From: RGDT01 sp964630925
GTDB lineage: Bacteria > Planctomycetota > Planctomycetia > Gemmatales > Gemmataceae
Direction of reading: 5' to 3'
Assembly: GCA_964630925.1 (NCBI GenBank)
Contig: CAZVZK010000110.1
Location: forward strand, 1-32,570
DNA length: 32,570 bases
Positions 25,711 to 32,570 of the stretch are shown piece by piece. A model generated the notes under the pieces. It was given only the letters and a program-made list of their open reading frames with translations, did not search any database and had not been told where the DNA came from. Within the stretch, counting starts at the first letter, position 1, and each line of letters starts with the position of its first letter. Both the position numbers and the translations under genes were made by a program.

Positions 25711-26560
25711 TCACGGGGTGGAGAGCAGATCGTCCCAGGAGCTGGCGGCAAGGATGTGCCTCCGCAGCCGCCGTAATCGCTCGAGGTCGGTGATCGCCTG
25801 GACCGCCGCGGCGGTCGGAGGGGGAGGGGTGCCGAACTTCTCACTGCCGAGGTCGAGGATGGCTTCCACCGCCTCGCTCCTCGCCCCTTTTCTCATGATC
25901 CACTGATAGGTCGAAGACTCTTCCATCTCCCGCACCTCCGCGGCCAGCCCCTCGATGATGTCGCCCTCGTAACGCAGGCCCAGCAGCACCAACAGCGACG
26001 CCTCCATTGTACCAACCCGATCGGGGGCGGCGTCAGCCCTGATCCGCGCGACGGCCTGCCGCACCGTCCCCGTCAGGTCCGCCGCGGCCTCGTTCGTCAG
26101 CGGCGCCAGCGGTACGAATGCCAGCGGCCCGGTCAGGAGCGACTCCGCCGGCAACTGCCACACGCGCACCACCTCATAGCGGAATGTCTTGTACGGCTCC
26201 TCGCCCGGCGCGTGCCGCCGCTCCAACAGGCCCGTCACTTCCGTGGCGTTCGCCTCGGGGCGGAGTAGGAGCAACACGGACCGCACCGGCAGGCCGTGCC
26301 GGTGTTCCAGCAGCGTCGAGTAGAACAGGAGCTGCCCCGGTGATGCGGCGGCGTGGCTGCTCTCTGGCTCGATGTCCACGATGCAGTCGCCTATGTCCTG
26401 CCGGACACGCAACCTTGTCCGCGGCCGCCGACACCGTCGCCAGGTCAGAATCGATCAGCTCGGCGTCGATGACCGGACGGTCGCAGAAGCGTTCGGCCCA
26501 CTGGCGCGGCGACGCCTCGATGAGATCCTTCAACGTCGCGTCGAACGGCTTGCCCGCCAT
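25711..26560 (-). pseudogene. Rpn-like recombination-promoting nuclease/transposase family protein, frameshifted
   Basis: The full frame would start MAGKPFDATLKDLIEASPRQ (ATG at 26560, GGAGGGGG upstream). It proceeds through LIDSDLATVSAAADKV and then shifts frame at 26413. The second frame continues LRVRQDIGDCIVDIEPESS, LLFYSTLLEHRHGLPVRSVLLLLRP, PYKTFRYEVVRVWQLP, then a C-terminal domain ending SSWDDLLSTP at 25711. A missing 2 nt (GACAAGG then TTGCGT) explains the break, because family members read ...DKV-LRV... there. I know this family as Rpn-type PD-(D/E)xK proteins abundant in Gemmata-like genomes. Sequencing error or programmed shifting are alternatives to true decay. Confidence 0.8.
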
Positions 26561-26583
26561 CTGCCCCCTCCCGGCGCGCGTCC

Positions 26584-26612
26584 GGTGTCTCCCGGCACGA
26601 TAGCGAGACACC
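26584..26612. promoter_or_regulatory. Perfect 8-bp inverted repeat between divergent genes
   Basis: GGTGTCTC (26584-26591) and GAGACACC (26605-26612) are exact complements with a 13-nt spacer. They lie between the Rpn-like start (26560) and the esterase-peptidase start (26666). Position and symmetry suggest an operator or a small hairpin. Confidence 0.4.
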
Positions 26613-26665
26613 CGCCCTTGGCCAGCCGTCACCAATACCATGACATCAGACCAAGAGGACCGACG

Positions 26666-28276
26666 ATGCGACGAATCACGATGGCGGCGTGCTTGCTGGC
26701 GTGGGCCAGCTCAAACACCCAGGCCGCCGACCCGCCCCCGCCCGTCAAGGTGTTCATCCTGGCCGGGCAGTCCAACATGGAGGGGCCGGCCGTCGTGGAC
26801 CTTGACGGCAAGGACTACAACCACGGCAAGGGCACCCTCAAGGGCCTGCTCAAAGACCCCGCCAAGGCGAAGCTCGTCGGGCACCTCCTGGACGACAAGG
26901 GCCGTCCGGTGACCCGCGAGAACGTCTGGGTGTGGTATCAGCCCGAGAAGCAGCCGCTCAAGGCCGGGCCGCTCGCCCCTGGCTTCACGCCCTACGGCGG
27001 CAAGCACCACTTCGGCCCCGAGCTGCAGTTCGGCCACGTCGTCGGCGGGCACGTCGGCGGCCAGGTGCTGCTCATCAAGACGGCGTGGGGCGGCAAGAGC
27101 CTGTACAAGGACTTCCGCCCGCCGTCCTCCGGCGGCGAAGTGGGGCCGTACTACACGCGCATGGTGGCCGACGTGCGCAAGGCCCTCGCCGGCCTGAAGG
27201 ACGACTTCAAGGGCTACGCCGGCCAGGGGTACGAGCTGGCCGGCTTCGTGTGGTATCACGGGTGGAACGACGGCGTCGAGCCGAAGAAGGCGGTGCCGGA
27301 GTACGAGAAGAACCTCGTGAACCTCATCAAGGACGTCCGCAAGGAGTTCAAGACGCCGGGCCTGCCGGCGGTGGTCGGCGAGATGACCGGGCCGTGGGTC
27401 AAGGCACCGGGGGCGTGGGACACCCTCCGCAAGGCCCAGGCGGCCGCGGCGGCACGAACAGAGTTCAAGGGGAACGTCGCCTTCGTGCCGACGCGCGATT
27501 TCGTGCGTCCGGCGGAGGAGTCGCCGCACCCCGGCCACGGGCACCACGAGTTCGGCAACGCGGAGACCTACGTCCTCGTCGGCGACGCACTCGGCAAGGC
27601 GATGGTGAAGCTCGTCGCGCAGGCGATGCCCACGTCACGCACGGACCGCAACGTCGAGGGCTGGACGGTGCGCGTGGACGACAGGCTGTTGAAGGGGCCG
27701 GACGCAGCGCTCGGCACGCAGGCCCTCCGCTTCCTCGAGAACAAGCTGAGCGACATCAAGGCGGTGGTGCCCGAGGACAAGGTCAAGAAGCTGCAGGCGG
27801 TGAAGATCGTCCTCGACCTGACGCACGGCGCGCTGGGGCCGATGCAGTACCACCCCGGCGCCGGCTGGCTGAAGGCCAACGGCTACTCGGAGGATCTGGT
27901 GAAGTGCGTCCACCTGCCGCGTGCCGCCGACGTGGCGACGCGCCGCAACATCCGCGAGCAGCCGTGGGTGATCCTGCACGAGCTGGCCCACGCCTACCAC
28001 GACCAGGTGCTGGGCTTCGACGAGCCGCGCATCAAGGAGGCCTACGAGAAGTACAAGAAGAGTGGCCGAGGGGAGAAGGCGCTGCTGTACAACGGCTCGC
28101 GCGTCCGCCACTACGCGCTGACCAACCAGATGGAGTTCTTCGCTGAGATGACGGAGGCGTACTTCGGCGTCAACGACTTCTTCCCCTTCAACCGCGCCGA
28201 GATGAAGGAGTCCGAGCCGGAGATCCACGCCCTGATGTCGGCCGTCTGGGAGTCGCCGCCACGGAAAGCCAGGTGA
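26666..28276 (+). CDS. Secreted SASA-type esterase fused to a zinc metallopeptidase-like domain
   Basis: A 536-aa exported protein. A signal peptide (about 1-20, TQA before ADPP) precedes an SGNH/SASA esterase domain (about 25-330): the nucleophile block FILAGQSNMEG (30-40), KTAWGGKSLY, WYHGWNDG (in place of the usual WxQGE) and PHPGHGHHEFGN with the late His. Proteins with this domain remove acetyl or similar groups from sugars. The C-terminal domain (about 345-536) has HELAHAYH (438-445), a gluzincin-like HExxH, and NQMEFFAEMTEAYFG (487-501), which supplies the downstream Glu; NDFFPFNRAE follows. AGAGGA lies about 7 nt before the ATG at 26666. The substrate of neither half is visible. Confidence 0.88.
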   Translation: MRRITMAACLLAWASSNTQAADPPPPVKVFILAGQSNMEGPAVVDLDGKDYNHGKGTLKGLLKDPAKAKLVGHLLDDKGRPVTRENVWVWYQPEKQPLKAGPLAPGFTPYGGKHHFGPELQFGHVVGGHVGGQVLLIKTAWGGKSLYKDFRPPSSGGEVGPYYTRMVADVRKALAGLKDDFKGYAGQGYELAGFVWYHGWNDGVEPKKAVPEYEKNLVNLIKDVRKEFKTPGLPAVVGEMTGPWVKAPGAWDTLRKAQAAAAARTEFKGNVAFVPTRDFVRPAEESPHPGHGHHEFGNAETYVLVGDALGKAMVKLVAQAMPTSRTDRNVEGWTVRVDDRLLKGPDAALGTQALRFLENKLSDIKAVVPEDKVKKLQAVKIVLDLTHGALGPMQYHPGAGWLKANGYSEDLVKCVHLPRAADVATRRNIREQPWVILHELAHAYHDQVLGFDEPRIKEAYEKYKKSGRGEKALLYNGSRVRHYALTNQMEFFAEMTEAYFGVNDFFPFNRAEMKESEPEIHALMSAVWESPPRKAR

Positions 28277-28635
28277 ACCGATACCCCCCGGGTGAAGGAG
28301 GCCACCCCACGAGCCTGCGTTGGTGGGGTGACACGCAGGCCAGCTGACACGGCTGCTCCGATGTGCGGTGGCGGCGACGAGAAGGCATGTCTTGCCACGG
28401 GCGGGGCCGGCAGCCCCGCGGCCGGAGGGGACGCCGCCGGCGATTTCACTTCGCCCAGCCTGCCGATGCGGACTTCGGCCGATAGTCGCGTGTGGCTCGA
28501 ACCCACCTCGTGCCATGCCGTTTCGGAGCCGCTGGACAGCCTCACGCACCACGCAGGATGGCATGCGTTAGAAGAAGTTGATACCGACCAGGAACAACGG
28601 TGCGCGGATGTCACCGAGCGTCGCCGAGATTCCCG
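28277..28635. other. Intergenic region between convergent genes
   Basis: 359 bp without a credible gene. It contains an 8-bp hairpin soon after the esterase-peptidase stop (28303-28330). The rest is ordinary GC-rich sequence; a tRNA T-arm look-alike near 28490-28510 has no tRNA around it. Confidence 0.6.
28303..28330 (+). terminator. Hairpin after the esterase-peptidase gene
   Basis: CACCCCAC (28303-28310) pairs with GTGGGGTG (28323-28330) across a 12-nt loop, 26 nt after the stop. No T-run follows. Confidence 0.4.
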
Positions 28636-31600
28636 TCAGCGCCAGTCCCCACTCAGCACGAACGCGGCCCAGTAATACGGCGGCACCCTGCCGCCCGCCT
28701 TCATGTCCTTGATCACCTCAGGCTTGAGGCCTATGCCACGCACCGTGCCGCTCTCGGCCTTGCCGTTCAGCAGCGAGAGCTGCGCCCGCCGCAACGCCTC
28801 GGCCTTGCCCACGGCGTCCTTCTCCTTCCACGACTGGGCGTAGAAGTCGCTCATCAACTGCTTCGTCGCCGCGTCGTCCACCTGCCACAGAGAGGCGACC
28901 ACCGAGCGCGCTCCCGCCGCCGCGAAGGCGCGCTGCATGCCCAGCAACCCCTCGCCGCCGGCGACCTTCCCCAATCCGGTCTCGCAGGCGCTCAGCACGG
29001 CCAGCTCCAGCCTGGTGAGGTCCATCTCGCTCACCTCCAGCGCCGTCAGGATGCCGTCCTCCTCACCCGGCGCCGGATCGCGGTTGGCCCCCGCGAACGC
29101 CAGTCCCGACAAGAGCAGCGGATGCCAGCCCGTGATCTCGCGCCGCTCTCCCGGGCGGCCGCGTCCATCTCCGTCGAGGGCGTTCTTGACCGTCTCCGGC
29201 GCGAAGTAGCCGTGCGTCGCCAGATGGGCCCAACGCACCTTCTCCAGCGCGGCGCGCACCTTGCCGCTCGTGGCTTCGCCCCTGGAGAGCCGCACGGGCT
29301 TGCACTTGAAGGCGTCGGCGAAGATCCTGGCGACGGCGTCGGCCTCGGCGGCGGTGCCCGGCAGCGCCCCCCACGTGCGCGGCACGCCCAGCGGAGCCCC
29401 GCGCGCGTCGGCGCCCTGCCGCGCCGCCCTCCCGCCCTCGTAGTCCACGCCGCCCACCGCGAGGAGCGACGGGGCCAGCCGCTCCTTCTCGGCCACGGCC
29501 ATCCTCAGGTCGGGGACCTGCGAGGGCACCGGGACGGCGGCGATGGCCACGTCCTCGATCAGGTACGTCCCCGCCTTCCTCCCCGGCAGGGCGGCGAACG
29601 GTACGGTGCCCAGCACGCCGTCGGGCGAGACGAGGACCACCTTCGCGGTGCCGAGGTGCTTCTCCAATGGCGCGTACACGAGTTTCTTCAGCGCCTCGCC
29701 CGCGCGCCGATCGGGCCTGGCCGCCAGCAGCAGGCGCCGCCACTCTCCCACCGCGTCCCCTATCGGGCCGGCCATGCCCAGTTCGACGCGAACGGGCGGC
29801 GTGCCTCGCCGGTGGACGAAGGCGGCGAGTTTCTGGTGGTAGAAGTGGTAGTCCACCAGCGCCGCTCCTTCGGGCAGCGCTCTGGCCAGGGCCTCGGGGG
29901 TGGCCGTCTCGGCGTCGCGCGTCTTGCGGAAGTCGGCGGACAACTCGGAAAGCCTTGCCTGGGCCTGCCCCTGCTCCTTCTCGGCCTGTTCCAGTTGCTC
30001 GCCCGTGGCCCTCGGCGAGGCGCGCAGGGCGGCGAGCCGGCGCGTGGCCGCTTGCAGGCGTTCGGCCTCGGCGCGTGCGGCGGGATCGGTGGTGAGGCGG
30101 AGGAAGAGGCGACGCTGCTGCTGGCGTAGCATCAGGGAGCCCTTCCACGCCAGGACGTGTTCGGCGGCGGAGGGGTGGGTGTCGGCATCTGGGATGGAAA
30201 GGCGGGTGTGGAGGTAGGATCGGGCCGCGTCGGCGGCCGCGAGCTGTTGGCGGTCGGATTGCACGGCGGCGTTGCCGCGCAGATGGGCCAAAGTGATGCC
30301 GAGGGCCTGTTCGGACATGACGAGCGCGGCCTTGCTGTCCCCCATGTCCCGGTGCAGCCTGGCCAGGTTGACCAGGCTGGTGGCGTAGTTGGGGTGGCGC
30401 TTGCCCAGAACCTCCCCGTTCACCTTCAGCGCCTCCCGGAAGAGGGGTAGCGCATTCTTCTGGTCGCCCATGTCCTGGAGCAGAGCGGCCAGGCTGTTCA
30501 GGCTGAGGGCGTAGGAGGGGTGGAGCTTGCCCACCACCTCCCCGGTCACCTTGAGCGCCTCTTGCAACAGGGGCTGGGCTGCCTTGGTGTCGCCCATGGC
30601 CATGAGCAGCAGGCCCAGATTATTCAGGCTGGTGACGTAGTGAGGGTGACGCTTGCCCAGAGCCTCCCCGGTTAGCTTGAGCGACTCGCGGAAGAGGGGC
30701 AGGGCCGCCTTCTGGTCGCCCGTGGCCATGAGCAGCACGGCCAGGCTGTTCAGGCTGAGGGCGTAGGAGTGGTGGCGCTTGCCCAGCGCCTCCTCGCGCA
30801 GCTCCAGCGCCTCGCGGAGGAGGGGCAGGGCCGCCTTATGGTCGCCCATGGCCTGGTGCAGCAGGGCCAGATTGTTCAGGCTGGCGGCGTAGTCGGGGTG
30901 GCGCTTGCCCTGGATCTCCCCGGTCAGCTTGAGCGACTCGCGGAAGAGGGGCAGGGCCGCCTTCTGGTCGCCCGTGGCCATGAGCAGCACGGCCAGGCTG
31001 TTTAGGCTTCTGGCGTAGGCGGGGTGGCGCTTGCCCGGCGCCTCCTCTCGCAGCTCCAGCGCCTCGCGGAGGAGGGGCAGGGCCGCCTTGTGGTCGCCCA
31101 TGTCGTGGAGCAGCATGGCCAGGCTGTTCAGGCTCCTGGCGTAGTGGGGGTGGCGCTTGCCCAGAGCCTCCCCGGTCAGCTTGAGGGCCTCCCGGAAGTG
31201 GGGAAGCGCTGCCGTGTGGTCCCCCATGTCCTGGAGGAGCAGGGCCAGGCTGTTCAGGCCGGTGGCGTAGTCGGGGTGGCGCTTGCCCAGGACCACCTCG
31301 CGCACCTTGAGCGCCTCCCGGCAGAGGGGCAGGGCAGACTTGTGGTCCCCCATCGCCTGGAGCAGCAAGGCCAGGTTGTTCAGGCCGGTGGCGTAGTGCG
31401 GGTGGCGCTTGCCCAGGGCCTCCCCGGTCAGCTTGAGGGCCTCCCGGAAGTGGGGAAGCGCTGCCGTGTGGTCCCCCATGTCCTGGAGGAGCAGGGCCAG
31501 GTTGCCCAGGCTGGTGGCGTAGTTGGGGTGGCGCTTGCCCAGGACCTCCCCGTTCACCTTCAGCGCCTCCCGGAAGAGGGGTAGCGCGCCCTTGAAATCG

Positions 31601-32451
31601 ACCATCTCATGGAGCAGCTTGGCGAGGTTGTTGAGGCTGGTGGCGTAGTCGGGGTGCCGCTTGCCCAGGATCTCCCCGTTCACCTTCAGCGCTTCCCGAA
31701 AGAGGGGGAGCGCCCCCTTGTGGTCCCCCATGTCCTTGAGCAGCGCGGCGAGGTTGTTCAGGCTGGTGGCGTAGGAGGGGTGGAGCTTTCCCAGCACCTC
31801 CCCGTTCACCTTCAGCGCCTCGCGGTAGAGGGGCAGGGCCGCCTTGTGGTCGCCCGTCTCCTTGAGTAGCATGGCCAGATTGTTCAGGCTGGCGGCATAG
31901 TCGGGGTGGCGCTTGCCCAACACCTCCTCGTTCATCTTCAGCGTCAGTTTAAAGAGAAGCAGGGCTGCTTTGTACTCTCCCTTCCTGAACGAGGCGTGCG
32001 CCTTGGGGGCCAGCCTCCTCGCCCGCGCCAGCGCCTCGCGCTGCTTCGGCGTCCGCTCCGGCTGGGCTAGCGCCTCCTCCAGTTCCAGGCGGGCATCCAC
32101 GGTGCGGTGATGGCCCTTGCCATCCAGACGCCGCCGCGCCTCGGCCACCATGCGGCGACAGGCGGCCTCCTTGTCCCACTCCCCGCGTTCCTGGTACCAA
32201 TCGCCCAATCGATTGGCGGTCGATTGGGTGTCGCGGTGCCACGGCCCCATCACCGCGAGTTCGATTTTCAGGACCTTCTCCAGCGCCGCGATGGCCTGCT
32301 CCTGCCGGCCCGCCTTCCAGTCCTTCGATCCCGCGTCCCACGACGAGTTCCGCTCGCGCAGCAGGGTCGCATTTTCCGCAGTCAGCCTGGCCGGAGGCGC
32401 AGCCCCCCATGCCATCCCCGCCATCAGCACCGCCAACAACACCGCACGCAT
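28636..32451 (-). CDS. Exported TPR-CHAT protein (caspase-like peptidase with 13 TPRs)
   Basis: A 1271-aa protein. MRAVLLAVLMAGMAWGAAPP is a signal peptide. Then comes a charged helical region (to about 175), 13 TPR_12-type repeats of 42 residues (about 176-721; theme GKRHPDYATSLNNLA...GDHKAALPLFREALK), a coiled-coil-like stretch (about 800-850) and a C-terminal CHAT domain. The CHAT catalytic motifs are intact: His1080 in HLATHGYF and Cys1156 in LSACETG, followed by GARSVVASLWQVDD and the final YYWAAFVLSGDWR. CHAT domains are caspase-clan Cys peptidases. I place the start at 32451 because GAGGAGG lies 6 nt upstream and the signal peptide begins there. The signal peptide implies action outside the cytoplasm, unlike CRISPR- or gasdermin-linked CHAT proteins. 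Confidence 0.93.
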   Translation of the reverse strand: MRAVLLAVLMAGMAWGAAPPARLTAENATLLRERNSSWDAGSKDWKAGRQEQAIAALEKVLKIELAVMGPWHRDTQSTANRLGDWYQERGEWDKEAACRRMVAEARRRLDGKGHHRTVDARLELEEALAQPERTPKQREALARARRLAPKAHASFRKGEYKAALLLFKLTLKMNEEVLGKRHPDYAASLNNLAMLLKETGDHKAALPLYREALKVNGEVLGKLHPSYATSLNNLAALLKDMGDHKGALPLFREALKVNGEILGKRHPDYATSLNNLAKLLHEMVDFKGALPLFREALKVNGEVLGKRHPNYATSLGNLALLLQDMGDHTAALPHFREALKLTGEALGKRHPHYATGLNNLALLLQAMGDHKSALPLCREALKVREVVLGKRHPDYATGLNSLALLLQDMGDHTAALPHFREALKLTGEALGKRHPHYARSLNSLAMLLHDMGDHKAALPLLREALELREEAPGKRHPAYARSLNSLAVLLMATGDQKAALPLFRESLKLTGEIQGKRHPDYAASLNNLALLHQAMGDHKAALPLLREALELREEALGKRHHSYALSLNSLAVLLMATGDQKAALPLFRESLKLTGEALGKRHPHYVTSLNNLGLLLMAMGDTKAAQPLLQEALKVTGEVVGKLHPSYALSLNSLAALLQDMGDQKNALPLFREALKVNGEVLGKRHPNYATSLVNLARLHRDMGDSKAALVMSEQALGITLAHLRGNAAVQSDRQQLAAADAARSYLHTRLSIPDADTHPSAAEHVLAWKGSLMLRQQQRRLFLRLTTDPAARAEAERLQAATRRLAALRASPRATGEQLEQAEKEQGQAQARLSELSADFRKTRDAETATPEALARALPEGAALVDYHFYHQKLAAFVHRRGTPPVRVELGMAGPIGDAVGEWRRLLLAARPDRRAGEALKKLVYAPLEKHLGTAKVVLVSPDGVLGTVPFAALPGRKAGTYLIEDVAIAAVPVPSQVPDLRMAVAEKERLAPSLLAVGGVDYEGGRAARQGADARGAPLGVPRTWGALPGTAAEADAVARIFADAFKCKPVRLSRGEATSGKVRAALEKVRWAHLATHGYFAPETVKNALDGDGRGRPGERREITGWHPLLLSGLAFAGANRDPAPGEEDGILTALEVSEMDLTRLELAVLSACETGLGKVAGGEGLLGMQRAFAAAGARSVVASLWQVDDAATKQLMSDFYAQSWKEKDAVGKAEALRRAQLSLLNGKAESGTVRGIGLKPEVIKDMKAGGRVPPYYWAAFVLSGDWR
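30289..31926 (-). repeat. 13 x 126-bp tandem repeat array inside the TPR-CHAT gene
   Basis: Thirteen in-frame 126-bp units encode the TPRs. Identity is high at DNA level and shows a 252-bp higher-order period: units 4 and 6, and units 8 and 10, are nearly identical over most of their length. For example the stretch around 30672-30735 recurs near 30924-30987, and that around 31178-31250 near 31430-31502. Frame is preserved throughout. Confidence 0.93.
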
Positions 32452-32513
32452 GGGCGCCTCCTCGGCAAATGAGTTGGCCTCGATCGTGACAAGGGAAATC
32501 ATCTGCCGTACAG

Positions 32514-32519
32514 GATATA
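32514..32519 (-). promoter_or_regulatory. Possible -10 element of the TPR-CHAT gene
   Basis: The minus strand reads GGTATATCCTG with core TATATC, 63 nt before the ATG, in the most AT-rich part of the upstream region. TTGATC lies further up but at 22 nt, too far for a standard -35. Confidence 0.25.
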
Positions 32520-32570
32520 CCGTCGCCAGTTGAAAACCGGTGATCAACAGGCCGCAAGAGGCAAGAGCGG

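Larger units (their letters stand above)
25228..25926 (-). repeat. Three tandem ~240-bp copies of a coding domain
   Basis: The codon for Met of MEES lies at 25926, 25683 and 25443, giving periods of 243 and 240 bp. Each unit ends with a stop after the SSWD(D/E)LL(S/A)TP motif. Protein similarity between units is moderate, so the duplications are not recent. Confidence 0.8.

Noticed and set aside
28486..28512. tRNA T-arm look-alike (minus strand GTGGG-TTCGAGC)
   Set aside because: The 3' half of the stem does not pair, and no anticodon arm, D-arm or acceptor stem surrounds it.
30289..31926. The 126-bp repeat array as a CRISPR or satellite
   Set aside because: Units are in frame, encode a regular TPR motif and have no spacers.
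28636..32451. TPR-CHAT as part of a type III-E CRISPR system or gasdermin operon
   Set aside because: No cas gene, CRISPR array or gasdermin is in the window, and the protein has a signal peptide.

Overview
The window is GC-rich bacterial chromosome (roughly 70% G+C by eye) from an organism that is most likely a planctomycete, probably near the Gemmataceae. This rests on family content recognised by reading and not on a marker-gene search. The indicators are a secreted TPR-CHAT giant protein, an LRR protein with a signal peptide, a SASA esterase fused to a metallopeptidase, an Rpn-like nuclease of a type I associate with this group, and a yeast-Ilv5-like ketol-acid reductoisomerase. There is no rRNA, tRNA or CRISPR array that I can support.

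Layout. 1-8.3 kb is housekeeping: the 3' three quarters of rpoC with a strong hairpin after it, a lipoprotein, then a minus-strand set der-rsmD-cca (der and rsmD overlap by ATGA), and a Lys/Gly-rich secreted protein. 8.3-10 kb holds a VanZ-like gene running head-on into lgt; the two reading frames overlap by 186 bp, and Lgt carries a PDZ-like insertion. 10-13.7 kb is accessory: a protein of unknown function, a 646-bp repeat-rich non-coding stretch, a STAND/NB-ARC ATPase without an effector domain, and a 142-bp AT-rich palindromic element. 13.7-18.3 kb returns to core functions: ilvC, a DUF72 gene, a small unknown gene and priA.

18.3-20.5 kb is a Septu-like ATPase plus HNH nuclease pair (GTGA overlap), the best candidate for a phage-defence operon. 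20.6-22.3 kb is a secreted alpha/beta hydrolase followed by a cyclase-family protein. 22.3-24.4 kb is a three-gene run, GNAT -> 85-aa protein -> zinc alcohol dehydrogenase, joined by two ATGA overlaps. It is bounded upstream by a decayed copy of the dehydrogenase 5' end, which implies that the GNAT/85-aa pair arrived by an insertion or duplication event. 24.4-26.6 kb has the LRR gene and a frameshifted Rpn-like gene followed by two further tandem copies of its own C-terminal domain. 26.7-28.3 kb is the esterase-metallopeptidase fusion. 28.6-32.45 kb is a 1271-aa exported TPR-CHAT protein with 13 near-identical 126-bp repeats and intact His/Cys motifs.

How it fits together. Core information-processing genes alternate with defence-type or conflict-type genes (STAND, Septu-like, Rpn-like, CHAT). 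Signs of rearrangement concentrate at 11-13.7 kb and 23.2-26.6 kb. Several convergent gene pairs abut or overlap with no room for a terminator. Four start regions share a TANAATGCC -10-like element. All functional calls are homology-by-reading; nothing was searched.
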